Assembly (NCBI RefSeq): GCF_009663685.2
Contig: NZ_RCOG02000006.1
Location: 345,383-409,382, forward strand
DNA from: Cupriavidus sp. U2
Lineage (GTDB): Bacteria; Pseudomonadota; Gammaproteobacteria; Burkholderiales; Burkholderiaceae
Direction of reading: 5' to 3'
Length of the DNA: 64,000 bases
Each line of letters begins with the position of its first letter. The stretch's first letter is position 1. Of this stretch, positions 53,058 through 62,216 are shown piece by piece. A model generated the notes under the pieces. The model worked only from the letters and a program-made list of their open reading frames with translations, had not been told where the DNA came from and made no database searches. Position numbers and translations under genes: made by a program.

Positions 53058-53143
53058 GACGATTTTCCGTATGCGAATTCGGATTCGGTTTTGCACCTTA
53101 CGATTCGGTCCCGCGCACCGTCAAGTCGGGGTTTACGCTCCTA

Positions 53144-53162
53144 ATTTCCAATATATGGAAAT
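53144..53162. promoter_or_regulatory. Palindromic operator candidate upstream of iclR-type gene
   Basis: Inverted arms atttcca and tggaaat with 5 bp between them. The half site resembles those known for IclR-type regulators. It lies about 60 bp upstream of the IclR-type start codon and is followed by a -35-like ttgaca at 53176-53181. Confidence 0.6.
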
Positions 53163-53221
53163 ACGTTCCGCTTTTTGACACGATGCCGAATCGACGCCCA
53201 CACTGGAATCCAGGAGACGAC

Positions 53222-54034
53222 ATGCCCATGAACACCCCGGTCGAACAATTCATTGCCGAACGCCGCCGCGAAGACCCTTCGTTCGGCGGGCTGCTGGCCA
53301 AGGGGTTTGCGCTGCTGCGCTGCTTCATCGACGATCCGCGCCCGCTGGGCAATGGCGAACTGTCGCAGCGGCTGCAACTGCCCCGCGCCACGGTGTCGCG
53401 CATCTGCCGCACGCTGTTCGAACTGGGCTATCTCGACTGGGACCCCAAGCTCGACAAGTATTTCGTCGGGGCGCAGGTGCTGGCGCTGGGCTATCCCTAC
53501 CTGGCCGGCCTGCAGGTGCGCCACCTGGCGCGCCCGCTGATGCAGGCGCTGGCCAACCAGGTGGAGGGCGCGGTGTCGATGGGCGTGGCGCACCGGCTGG
53601 ACGTGACGTACCTGGAGTCGTGCACGCACATGGAGGGCACGTCGGCGCGGCCGGCCGTGGGCGCGGTACGTTCGGTGCTGACCACGGCGATGGGGCGGGC
53701 CTTCCTGTGCACGCTGTCGAAGGGCGAGTTCGAGAAGCTCATGATGCAGGCGCGCACCGAGCGTGCGCAGGAATTCGGCGTCTGCTACGAGACCGTCTGC
53801 CACAACGTGGCGCACTACCCCAAGCGCGGCTTCACGCTCAATGAAGGCGATGCCGGCGAGGACATCCATGGCGTGGGCGTGTATTCGCGCATCACGTACC
53901 TGAACCGGCCGCTGCTGTTCAACTGCGCGCTGCCGGGTCTGCGCGTCAGGCGCGGCATGATGGAAAAGCGCGTGGCGCCGCTGCTGCGCGAGATGGTGCG
54001 CGCCATCGAGAACATGGCCGGCGTGGGACGCTAG
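53222..54034 (+). CDS. IclR-family transcriptional regulator
   Basis: A 270-residue regulator. The N-terminal winged helix covers residues 25-85 (GLLAKGFALLRCFIDDPRPLGNGELSQRLQLPRATVSRICRTL), and the C-terminal effector domain contains VGAVRSVLTTAMGRAFL. The ATG at 53222 has a caggagacg site and is preferred over an upstream start. It heads the acyl-CoA synthetase/Bug/DUF1254 gene set on the same strand, 76 bp before the next gene, and probably controls it. A palindrome upstream suggests that it also regulates itself. Confidence 0.9.
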   Translation: MPMNTPVEQFIAERRREDPSFGGLLAKGFALLRCFIDDPRPLGNGELSQRLQLPRATVSRICRTLFELGYLDWDPKLDKYFVGAQVLALGYPYLAGLQVRHLARPLMQALANQVEGAVSMGVAHRLDVTYLESCTHMEGTSARPAVGAVRSVLTTAMGRAFLCTLSKGEFEKLMMQARTERAQEFGVCYETVCHNVAHYPKRGFTLNEGDAGEDIHGVGVYSRITYLNRPLLFNCALPGLRVRRGMMEKRVAPLLREMVRAIENMAGVGR

Positions 54035-54110
54035 CCGCCGGACGCGGGCCCGGATCGCCCGCACCACAGAACGCCGTGGCACGTACCGCGGTGTCATCAA
54101 CGGAGACACC

Positions 54111-56252
54111 ATGCTTGACCTGCAGCCCTTGTTGTGCCCGCGATCGATCGCAGTGATCGGCGCATCGACGCAGCCCGAAAAGGTGGGTGGCGTGCCGATT
54201 CGCCTGCTTGGCGAACTTGGCTACGGCGGCCGCGTGTTTCCGGTCAACCCGGGCGCCGATACCGTGCAGGGGCTGCGCGCCTATGCGACCGTGGCCGACA
54301 TCGGCGAGCCCGTCGATCTGGCCATCGTCGCCGTGCCGGCACCCGCCGCGCCCGACGTGATGGCGCAACTGGGCCAGGCCGGCACGCGGGCGGCCGTGGT
54401 GTTCACCTCCGGCTTTGCCGAAGTCGGCGGCGGCGATGCCCTGCAGCACGCGCTGGCCACGCAGGCCCATGCGCACGGCGTGCAGTTGCTGGGCCCTAAC
54501 TGCCTGGGCGCGATGAACTTGCGCGAGCGCATGTTCGCCACCTTCTCGCCGATTCCGCTCAGTGGCGTGCCGCCGGTCGGCCACGTGGGGCTGGTCAGCC
54601 AGAGCGGCGCATTTGGCGCGTACGCGTTTGCGCTGGCGCGCGAAGCGGGGTTGGGCCTGAGCCATTGGGTGACCACGGGCAACGAGGCCGGGCTGCAGGT
54701 GGCCGACGTGATCGAATGGCTGGCCAACGATCCGCAGACGCAGGTGATCCTGGCCTATGTCGAGGGCGCGCGCGATGGCATGCGCTTGCGCCGCGCGCTT
54801 GCCGCCGCCCGCGCCGCCGGCAAGCCGGTGGTGATCGCCAAGGTGGGCACCACGGCGGCGGGCGCCAGCGCCGCGCAATCGCATACCGCCAGTCTGGCTG
54901 GCGAGGACGCCGTGTACCAGGCGGTGTTTGACGAATACGGCGTGCATCGCGCGCATACGCTCGAAGCATTCTTCCGGCTCGGCTATACGCTGGCGCGTGG
55001 CCGGCGACCGGCGAAATGGCAATCGGCAACGGGCCTGGCCGCCGATGCGGTGGCGCCCGTGGCCATCGTCACGGTATCGGGCGGGGTCGGCATCATGATG
55101 GCCGACAGCGCGGAGACGCTGGGCCTGCCGTTGCCGCACATGCCGGATACCGCCGCGCAGGCGCTGCGCGCGGCCATCCCGTTTGCCAGTACCGCCAACC
55201 CGATCGACGTCACCGGCCAGGTGGTGGCGCAGCCGCAGGTGTTCGTCGATGCGCTGGCCAACGTGGCGCGCTGCGGCCAGTACGGCGCGGTGGCGGCGTT
55301 TCTGGCCGGCGGTGTCAATGCGCCGCGCCTCTGGCCCGTGCTCCAGGATACCGTGTCCGCGCTTGAAGCCGACCGGCACGCCGCGCCGTTGCTGATCTCG
55401 GGCGTGATGGACGACGACAAGCGCGCCTGGCTCGAGGCGCGTGGCTGCCTGGTGTTCCGCGAACCCGCGCATACCATGGAGGCCGTGGCCGCGCTGGCGA
55501 AGGCGGCCGCGATGGAGGCGGCAGCAGACGCGCCTGTTGGCGCCGACAACAGCGCGCCTCTTCATCCCCCAGCCCTGCCGCCTGACGCCACCGCGCTGTC
55601 GGAAGCCGAGGCCATGGCATGGCTGGCCGCTGCCGGCGTGCCGGTGGTGCCGCACGGCGTGGCCCAGCATGCCGAAGCGGCGGTGGACCTTGCCGAATCG
55701 ATCGGCTACCCGGTGGCCGTCAAGATCTGCTCGCGCCATATCCTGCACAAGAGCGATATCGGCGGCGTGGCGCTGAACCTGCGCGATGCCGACGCCGTGC
55801 GCGCCGCGTTCGCCCAGGTGCGCCGGGCCGCAGCGCAGGCACGCGATGCCGGCGGCAATGCGGTGCCGTTCGAAGGCGCCATCGTCGCGGGGATGGCGCG
55901 CGGCTGGGGCGAGATCATGGTGGGCGTGCGGCGCGATCCGGTGTTCGGCCTGGTGGCGCTGGCCGGCATCGGCGGAACGGCCGTGGAGATATTCCGGCAG
56001 ATGGCGTTCGGGCTGGCGCCGCTGTCGCGCCAGCGGGCTCGCGCCATGCTGACGCAGAGCCGCGCTGCCGCGCTGTGCAGCGGGCACCGTGGCCATCCCG
56101 CCATCGACCTCGATGCGGTGGCCGACGTGCTGGTCAACGTATCGCGTGCGGCAGCCGCGATTGGCGACCGGCTCGACACGCTCGAAATCAACCCGTTCAT
56201 CGTCGGCCCCGATGGGCTGGTGGCGGCGGATGCCGTGATCACGCTGCGCTGA
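54111..56252 (+). CDS. NDP-forming acyl-CoA synthetase (acetate-CoA ligase family)
   Basis: A 713-residue enzyme with the fused layout of NDP-forming acyl-CoA synthetases. It has an N-terminal CoA-binding Rossmann domain (SIAVIGASTQPEKVGGVPIRLL), a succinyl-CoA-ligase-like domain with the phosphohistidine His258 in QSHTASLAGED, and a C-terminal ATP-grasp domain (about residues 495-710; YPVAVKICSRHILHKSDIGGV). It makes an acyl-CoA from an organic acid, ATP and CoA. The ATG follows acggagac. It lies between the IclR gene and a Bug gene on one strand, so it probably activates the acid taken up by those binding proteins. The acid is unknown. Confidence 0.9.
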   Translation: MLDLQPLLCPRSIAVIGASTQPEKVGGVPIRLLGELGYGGRVFPVNPGADTVQGLRAYATVADIGEPVDLAIVAVPAPAAPDVMAQLGQAGTRAAVVFTSGFAEVGGGDALQHALATQAHAHGVQLLGPNCLGAMNLRERMFATFSPIPLSGVPPVGHVGLVSQSGAFGAYAFALAREAGLGLSHWVTTGNEAGLQVADVIEWLANDPQTQVILAYVEGARDGMRLRRALAAARAAGKPVVIAKVGTTAAGASAAQSHTASLAGEDAVYQAVFDEYGVHRAHTLEAFFRLGYTLARGRRPAKWQSATGLAADAVAPVAIVTVSGGVGIMMADSAETLGLPLPHMPDTAAQALRAAIPFASTANPIDVTGQVVAQPQVFVDALANVARCGQYGAVAAFLAGGVNAPRLWPVLQDTVSALEADRHAAPLLISGVMDDDKRAWLEARGCLVFREPAHTMEAVAALAKAAAMEAAADAPVGADNSAPLHPPALPPDATALSEAEAMAWLAAAGVPVVPHGVAQHAEAAVDLAESIGYPVAVKICSRHILHKSDIGGVALNLRDADAVRAAFAQVRRAAAQARDAGGNAVPFEGAIVAGMARGWGEIMVGVRRDPVFGLVALAGIGGTAVEIFRQMAFGLAPLSRQRARAMLTQSRAAALCSGHRGHPAIDLDAVADVLVNVSRAAAAIGDRLDTLEINPFIVGPDGLVAADAVITLR

Positions 56253-56288
56253 CGCAGCGACCCATCCTGGACAATACGGAGACAGACC

Positions 56289-57284
56289 ATGCGATCAGCA
56301 ATTCGCAGGATGCGGCACGCCCTGGCCTTGTGCCTGGCGGCAGGTGTGACGGGCGGGATGACGTTGCCCGCGGCGGTGGCTGCCGACGCGTACCCCGGCA
56401 AGCCCATCCGGCTGGTGGTGCCGTTCCCGCCCGGGGGCGGCACCGATGTGGTGGGGCGCATGGTGGCCGCGCGCCTGTCGACGGTGCTCAAAGGCACGGT
56501 GGTCGTCGAGAACGTGGCGGGCGCCACCGGCACCATCGGTGCGGCACAGGTGGCGCGTGCCGCGCCCGACGGCTATACGCTCCTGCTGGGCATCTCGGCC
56601 ACGCACGCGATTGCCCCGGCGATCTTTCCGAAGCTGACTTACGACCCGCTGCGCGACTTCGTACCCATCGGCCGCATTGCCTACGGCGGCAATGTGCTGG
56701 TGGCCAATCCGGCCTTTCCGGCCCAGGACGTGCGCGCGCTGATTGCCATGGCGAAGCAGCCGGGCGCGGACCTGGCCTATGGTTCCTGGGGTCAGGGCTC
56801 GGGCGGCCATCTGGCCGGCGAGAGCCTGAACGTGTCTGCCGGCATCCACCTGCGGCACGTGCCGTACAAGGGCGTGGCGCCGATGCTGAACGACGTGATG
56901 GGCGGCACGGTGCCCATCGCCATGTCCGATCTGGCCGGCACCTTGCCGCTGATCCGCAGCGGCAAGGTGCGTGCGTTGGCGGTGTCGGGCTCGGAGCGGT
57001 CGGCCGCGCTGCCCGATGTGCCGACGTTCGCCGAGTCCGGCATCGCGTTCCGTGTCGACAGCTGGTACGCGCTGTTCGCGCCGGCCCGGACGCCGCCGGC
57101 CATCGTAGACCGGCTGGAAAGCGCGATGCAGGAAGCCATGCAGGACAGCGCGCTGCAGGCGCAGATCGCGGCCATGGGCATGCGCTACCAGCCCGTGTCG
57201 CGTACGCAGTTCACCAACCAGATGCGCGACGACGCGCGGGCCTGGGCCGCGCTGGTCAAGTCGAGCGGCGCCGCGCTGGAATGA
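56289..57284 (+). CDS. Bug/TctC-family periplasmic substrate-binding protein
   Basis: A 331-residue protein with a signal peptide ending VAADA (about residue 32). Bug motifs follow: VVPFPPGGGTDVVGRMVAARL, VVVENVAGATGTIGAAQVAR, PDGYTLLLG and VPYKGVAPMLNDVMGG. Its ATG has an acggagac site 36 bp after the acyl-CoA synthetase. The stop codon overlaps the start of the next gene (ATGA at 57281-57284), so the binding protein and the DUF1254 protein are translationally coupled, which is unusual for this family. Confidence 0.92.
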   Translation: MRSAIRRMRHALALCLAAGVTGGMTLPAAVAADAYPGKPIRLVVPFPPGGGTDVVGRMVAARLSTVLKGTVVVENVAGATGTIGAAQVARAAPDGYTLLLGISATHAIAPAIFPKLTYDPLRDFVPIGRIAYGGNVLVANPAFPAQDVRALIAMAKQPGADLAYGSWGQGSGGHLAGESLNVSAGIHLRHVPYKGVAPMLNDVMGGTVPIAMSDLAGTLPLIRSGKVRALAVSGSERSAALPDVPTFAESGIAFRVDSWYALFAPARTPPAIVDRLESAMQEAMQDSALQAQIAAMGMRYQPVSRTQFTNQMRDDARAWAALVKSSGAALE

Positions 57285-58663
57285 AACCGATATCCCCATC
57301 CACCCTGACCATCGCCATGAATCATCCTGCCTTTCCCCACCCAGCGGCCAACCCAGCCACGACCCCTTCCGCCCTGGCTGCGCCGGTACACGCCAGCCCG
57401 CAAGAGGCCCTGGTGGCCGCCGCCGCGCTGCCACTGGTGATCTACGGCTACCCCTTGATCGAAACCCTGCGCACCTGCCGGCTGCAGACATCGGTGGACG
57501 CCCCCACGCGCTACGGCCGCGCACCGATGAACATGCTGTCGGCCAGCGCGCGCCAGTGGACGCATGAAGACCGCGATATCGTCACCCCGGCCAACGACCT
57601 GCTCTATTTCTGCGGCTGGCTCAACCTGGCCGACGGCCCCGCCACGATCCGCGTGCCCGCGCTGCCTGATGCCGACCGCTACTACGTGGTCGAACTGCTC
57701 GATGCCCATACCAACAACTTCGCCAACCTGGGTCCGCGCAACGTGCCGCGCGAAGGCGCCAATGTGGAGATCGTCGGACCCGGCCAGCGGGGCAGCGGCA
57801 TGCACGTGGTGGAAGCGCCCACCACGCTGGTCTGGATCATCGGCCGGGTGCTGGTGACCGGTCCTGACGACCTGGCGCGTGCCAACGCATTCGAGCAGGG
57901 CTTCCAGGTAGTGCAAAGCGCCGGGCCGGCCCGGCCGGCCAGCGTGGCGCAGTGGCAGGACACCGGCGATGCCGGCGTGGATTTCTTCCAGAACCTGTTC
58001 CGTGCGATGCGGGACTTCCCGCCCAGCGCACAGGAGCAAGGCCTGTTCACGCTGCTCCGCAAGGTGGGCCTGCGGCTGGAGGACGATGTGGAGATCGCCG
58101 CGCTGCGGCCGCCCATCGTCAACGGCCTGCGCAGCGCATATGCCCAGGGCATGGCGCTGATCGAAGCCCATACCCGCAGCCAGGGGCACAAGGCGTGGGG
58201 CTACAGCATGCGGCTGGGTATCTATGGCGACGACTGGGTGCTGCGCGCCTGCACGGCGATGAAGGGGCTGGGCGCACTGCGCGCGGACGAAGCGGTCTAC
58301 GCGATGGCTGACTTTGACGCGGACGGCGAGCCGCTGCACGGCCGGCATCGATACGAACTGCGTTTCGCGCCCGGCTTGCTGCCGCCCGCCGAAGCGTTCT
58401 GGTCGGTATCGCTCTACGGGGAGGATCGCTATTTCTCGGCCAACGAGATCGGCCGCTATGCGGTGGGCGACCGCACCCCGGGACTTCGCATGGAGCCGGA
58501 CGGCACGCTGGTGATTCCCATCGGCCATGCCCGGCCGGCCGACGACGCCAACTGGCTGCCCGCACCCGAAGGCCCGTTCTACCTGATCCTGCGACTCTAC
58601 CACCCGTCCGCCAGCTTTATCGCCGGCCAGTACACGATCCCCGCCGTGCGCCGGATCGGCTGA
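57281..58663 (+). CDS. DUF1254/DUF1214 protein, first copy
   Basis: A 460-residue protein. The N-terminal DUF1254 part is seen in LPLVIYGYPLIETLRTCR, TPANDLLYFCGWLNL, and YYVVELLDAHTNNFANLG. The C-terminal DUF1214 part is seen in FWSVSLYGEDRYFSANEIGRYAVGDRTPGL and NWLPAPEGPFYLILRLYHP. Function is unknown for the family. Most members have a secretion signal; this one has none that I can see, so it is probably cytoplasmic. The start at 57281 overlaps the Bug stop codon; an ATG at 57317 is the alternative. A second DUF1254 gene follows. Confidence 0.88.
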   Translation: MKPISPSTLTIAMNHPAFPHPAANPATTPSALAAPVHASPQEALVAAAALPLVIYGYPLIETLRTCRLQTSVDAPTRYGRAPMNMLSASARQWTHEDRDIVTPANDLLYFCGWLNLADGPATIRVPALPDADRYYVVELLDAHTNNFANLGPRNVPREGANVEIVGPGQRGSGMHVVEAPTTLVWIIGRVLVTGPDDLARANAFEQGFQVVQSAGPARPASVAQWQDTGDAGVDFFQNLFRAMRDFPPSAQEQGLFTLLRKVGLRLEDDVEIAALRPPIVNGLRSAYAQGMALIEAHTRSQGHKAWGYSMRLGIYGDDWVLRACTAMKGLGALRADEAVYAMADFDADGEPLHGRHRYELRFAPGLLPPAEAFWSVSLYGEDRYFSANEIGRYAVGDRTPGLRMEPDGTLVIPIGHARPADDANWLPAPEGPFYLILRLYHPSASFIAGQYTIPAVRRIG

Positions 58664-58725
58664 GCCCCGCGTGGAACCCGCATCGCCATATCTAAATAGC
58701 TATAAGAGAAAGGAGACACCGGCCC

Positions 58726-60060
58726 ATGCCGCAAACCACCACCGCCGCCGCCACCACCAGCCCTGGCCTGCCGCTTGCCCGTGAAGCCGTGATCTACACG
58801 CTGCCGCTCTACGAGATGGCCCGCATGCGCGCCGCCACCTGTCCGCGCCGCGACCGGGCCGGGCGGTTTGCCGGCGACGGCCCCGAATCCTCGCTGCGCT
58901 GGGTCAACCACCTGATCCACACGCGCGAACTGCTGGGCCCACAGCATCGCCAGGTTGTCACGCCGAACAACGACACGCTGTACACCAATGCCTGGCTCGA
59001 CCTCTCGCGCGAGCCCGTGGTGCTCGAAGTGCCCGACTTCGCCGGCCGCTATTACGTGCTGGGGCTGCTCGATTTCTATACCAATCCGTTCGGCTATCTG
59101 GGCAGCCGCACTACCGGCACCGGCGCGGGCCGCTTCCTGCTGCACGGGCCCGACTGGCATGGCGAGGTACCTGCCGGCATGCGGGCCGTACCGTGTCCGA
59201 CCAACGCGGTGTGGATGATCGGCCGGCTGCTGGTGGACGGCGATGCCGACCTGGCCGCCGGCCATGCGCTGCAGGACGCCATCGCGCTGAAGCGGCTCGA
59301 CGGGGAACCGGCCGCGTTCGCGTTCGATGTGGGCATGCACCCGCGCGAGCATCTGGGCGATCCGCGGCGCTTTGCCGCCGTGGTCAACCAGATGCTGGCC
59401 GACAACCCGCCGCCGCCGGCAGAAGCCGACATGGTGGCCCGCTTCGCCGAAGCTGGCGTCGGCCCGAGGCTCACGCCCACGCCGGCGCAGGTCGAGACGC
59501 TGGGCGCGGCGCTGCAGGGCGTGCTAGCCGACCTGGCCGAGCCGCAGGCGTCGGACATGGGCGGGGGCTGGGCGATGTCGGTCGACGTGCGTGAGTCGTA
59601 TGGCACGGACTACCTGCAACGCGCGCTGGTGGCGCGCAACTATATTGGTGCGCTGGGCGTGCAGGAGGCCATGTACGTGATGGCCGACCGCTGTGCCGAC
59701 GGCGCGCCGCTCGAAGGCGGTCACGCCTACCGGCTGCACTTCGCGGCCGACAACCTGCCACGCGTGGGCGCGTTCTGGTCGCTGACCATGTACGACAAGG
59801 GCGACTGCATGCTGGTGCCGAACGAGCTTGCACGCTATTCGCTGGGCGATCGGTCTCCGTCCCTGAAGCGCGGCGCCGATGGCAGCCTGACGGTGTACCT
59901 GTCGGCGCAGCCGCCGCAGGACCGCGCGCTGCTGGGCAACTGGCTGCCGGCGCCGGCCGGGGCATTCTATGTGGCGCTGCGCCTGTACGTGCCCCAACCG
60001 GACCACCTTGACCGCACCTATCGCTATCCCGCCATCGAGCGGATCAGGGAGGCATCATGA
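58726..60060 (+). CDS. DUF1254/DUF1214 protein, second copy
   Basis: A 444-residue protein, paralogous in layout to the preceding one. The DUF1254 part is seen in REAVIYTLPLYEMARMR, VTPNNDTLYTNAWLDLS and YYVLGLLDFYTNPFGYLG. The DUF1214 part is seen in FWSLTMYDKGDCMLVPNELARYSLGDRSPSL and NWLPAPAGAFYVALRLYVP. There is no visible signal peptide. The ATG follows a very good aaaggagac site. The stop overlaps the start of the next Bug gene (ATGA). Two such proteins in tandem suggest a two-subunit or two-step function on the substrate of this operon. Confidence 0.88.
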   Translation: MPQTTTAAATTSPGLPLAREAVIYTLPLYEMARMRAATCPRRDRAGRFAGDGPESSLRWVNHLIHTRELLGPQHRQVVTPNNDTLYTNAWLDLSREPVVLEVPDFAGRYYVLGLLDFYTNPFGYLGSRTTGTGAGRFLLHGPDWHGEVPAGMRAVPCPTNAVWMIGRLLVDGDADLAAGHALQDAIALKRLDGEPAAFAFDVGMHPREHLGDPRRFAAVVNQMLADNPPPPAEADMVARFAEAGVGPRLTPTPAQVETLGAALQGVLADLAEPQASDMGGGWAMSVDVRESYGTDYLQRALVARNYIGALGVQEAMYVMADRCADGAPLEGGHAYRLHFAADNLPRVGAFWSLTMYDKGDCMLVPNELARYSLGDRSPSLKRGADGSLTVYLSAQPPQDRALLGNWLPAPAGAFYVALRLYVPQPDHLDRTYRYPAIERIREAS

Positions 60061-61034
60061 CCCCATCGCAACTGACCCGCCGCCGCCTACTGGGCGCGAT
60101 GGCCCTGGCCGGCGTCGTGCCGCATGCCTTCGGCAATACCTGGCCCGGCAAGCCGGTGCGGCTGGTGTCGCCCTACGGGGCAGGCGGTTCGAACGATACG
60201 TCGGCGCGCGTGCTGGCCGAGGCGCTGAGCCGCAAATACGGCCAGCAGGTGGTGGTCGAGAACAAGCCGGGCGCCGGTACGCGCGTGGCCAGCGAAACGG
60301 TGGCGCATGCACCCGCCGACGGCTACACGCTGCTGTGGGCCGCTGCGCCGTTCGCCATCAACACGGCAGCCGGCCTGTCGCAGCGGTTCGATATCCACAA
60401 GGATTTCATCGCCGTGGGGCCGCGCGTGCTGGGGCCGGTGTTCCTGATCGTCAACGCCAGTTCGTCGGTGAAGACCGTGGCGGACTTCATAAAGATGGCG
60501 AAGCAGAAGCCGGAAGGCGTCACGTTCGCGTCGCCTGGCATCGGCTCGGGCCCGCACCTGACGGCCGAGCTGTTTGCCGCGCAGTCGGGGTTCAAGGCGC
60601 TCAACGTCCATTACCGCGGCGACGCCACGGCCTATACCGAACTGCTGGCCGGACGTGTCGATGCCACGCTGACGGCGATCACGACCGCACTGCCCTTTAT
60701 CCAGGCCGGCAAACTGCGCGTGATCGCGGCGGCCGCCGATGCGCGCACGCCGGTCTATCCCGATGCGCCCACCTTTGCCGAGCAGGGCGTACCCGGCGTG
60801 GTCGGCTACGGCTGGTTCGGCATCGTGGCGCCGGCCGGCACGCCGCCCGCCATCGTGCAGCAGATCAATCGCGATGCCAGCCAGGCGCTGGCCGATCCGC
60901 AGATCAGCCAGAAGCTGCTGGCGCTGGGCCTGCAGCCGTCGCCGGGCAGCAGCGCCGACTTTGCCGCGTTCATCGACGGGGAGGTAAGGAAATGGGGCGC
61001 GCTGATCAAGGCGCGCGGCATCGTACTGGAGTGA
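60057..61034 (+). CDS. Bug/TctC-family periplasmic substrate-binding protein
   Basis: A 325-residue protein whose N-terminus MTPSQLTRRRLLGAMALAGVV looks like a twin-arginine (RR) signal rather than a plain Sec signal; this is inference. Bug motifs are SPYGAGGSNDTSARVLAEAL, VVVENKPGAGTRVASETV, and VHYRGDATAYTELLAGR. The ATG overlaps the stop of the second DUF1254 gene. The next Bug gene begins 137 bp downstream, so this operon has three binding proteins, perhaps for related acids. Confidence 0.9.
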   Translation: MTPSQLTRRRLLGAMALAGVVPHAFGNTWPGKPVRLVSPYGAGGSNDTSARVLAEALSRKYGQQVVVENKPGAGTRVASETVAHAPADGYTLLWAAAPFAINTAAGLSQRFDIHKDFIAVGPRVLGPVFLIVNASSSVKTVADFIKMAKQKPEGVTFASPGIGSGPHLTAELFAAQSGFKALNVHYRGDATAYTELLAGRVDATLTAITTALPFIQAGKLRVIAAAADARTPVYPDAPTFAEQGVPGVVGYGWFGIVAPAGTPPAIVQQINRDASQALADPQISQKLLALGLQPSPGSSADFAAFIDGEVRKWGALIKARGIVLE

Positions 61035-61170
61035 GGGGAGGATGGCGGAGAGTTGCGGAGGATTTCGGGTCAGGCCTGGCGACGAAAGCCCTTCACAAGT
61101 TTGTCACAAAAACGTCACAATACCGGTCCGGTCCCCGCCATGTAGAGCGGGGCCGCATCCGGAGAGAGAA

Positions 61171-62160
61171 ATGACGTTGTTCGCTTCCCGCCGCGCCCGG
61201 CATGTCCTGGCTGCCCTGGTCCTTTCCCCGCTGGCACTGGCCGCCGGCGCCGCGCAGGCCGCGTGGCCGGACAAGCCGATCCGCATGGTGGTGGGCTTTC
61301 CGCCTGGCGGGCCGGTCGATACGCATGCGCGCATCCTGTCCGAGAAGCTGCAGCCGATCCTCGGCCAGCCCGTCGTGCTCGATTACAAGGCTGGCGCCGC
61401 CGGCAATATCGGGTCGGACAACGTGGCAAAGGCAGCGCCCGACGGCTATACGCTGCTGATCGCCAATACCGGCCAGATGGCGATCAACGGATCGCTCTAT
61501 CCCAAGCTTCCGTACAGCATGCCGAAGGACTTTGCGCCCGTGGCACGTACCGCGCTGATTCCGCTGGTGATGGTCGTCAACAACAACGTGCCCGCCAGGA
61601 ACCTGAAGGAATTCATCGCCTATGCCAAGGCCAACCCGGGCAAGCTCAATTTTGCGTCGGGCGGCAATGGCGGCATTTCGCACCTGATGCCCGAGATGTT
61701 CAAGCAGGCGTCGGGCACGTTCATTGTCCATATCCCGTACAAGGGCAGCGCGCCGGCGCTGACCGACGTGATGGGCGGCCAGGCCCAGATGATGGCCGAC
61801 TCGATTCCGCTGTTCACCCAGCACATCAAGGCCGGCAAGGTGCGCGCGCTGGCGGTGACGTCGGGCAAGCGTTCGCCGGCGCTGCCCGATGTGCCGACCA
61901 TGGAGGAGTCGGGCCTGAAGGGTTTCGAGGTGGTGGGCTTCTACGGTGTGCTGGCGCCGGCCGGCACGCCGAAGGAAATCGTCGACAAGCTGTCGGGCGC
62001 GCTGCGCACCGTGCTGGCGGACCCGGACACGAAGGCCAAGCTCGAAGCGCAGGGCGCCGAGCCGGCCTGGCAGTCGCCGGAGGCGTTTGCGGCCACCATC
62101 GTCAACGAGCAGAAACGTTGGGGACAGGCCGTCAAGGTATCGGGCGCCAAGATCGATTGA
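61171..62160 (+). CDS. Bug/TctC-family periplasmic substrate-binding protein
   Basis: A 329-residue protein with a signal peptide ending AQA (about residue 30). Bug motifs follow: VVGFPPGGPVDTHARILSEKL, VVLDYKAGAAGNIGSDNVAK, PDGYTLLIANTG and IPYKGSAPALTDVMGGQ. The ATG at 61171 is preceded by ggagagag. It is 137 bp after the previous Bug gene and may have its own promoter. It converges with the exonuclease gene. Confidence 0.92.
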   Translation: MTLFASRRARHVLAALVLSPLALAAGAAQAAWPDKPIRMVVGFPPGGPVDTHARILSEKLQPILGQPVVLDYKAGAAGNIGSDNVAKAAPDGYTLLIANTGQMAINGSLYPKLPYSMPKDFAPVARTALIPLVMVVNNNVPARNLKEFIAYAKANPGKLNFASGGNGGISHLMPEMFKQASGTFIVHIPYKGSAPALTDVMGGQAQMMADSIPLFTQHIKAGKVRALAVTSGKRSPALPDVPTMEESGLKGFEVVGFYGVLAPAGTPKEIVDKLSGALRTVLADPDTKAKLEAQGAEPAWQSPEAFAATIVNEQKRWGQAVKVSGAKID

Positions 62161-62216
62161 TCGACGCCGGCACAGCCGGTGGCCTTGCGGGCGGTGCCGG
62201 CCTCGCCGATTCCTGT

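Noticed and set aside
53946..56096. 716-codon reverse-strand frame opposite the acyl-CoA synthetase
   Set aside because: The forward-strand gene has full family motifs; the reverse translation is low complexity.
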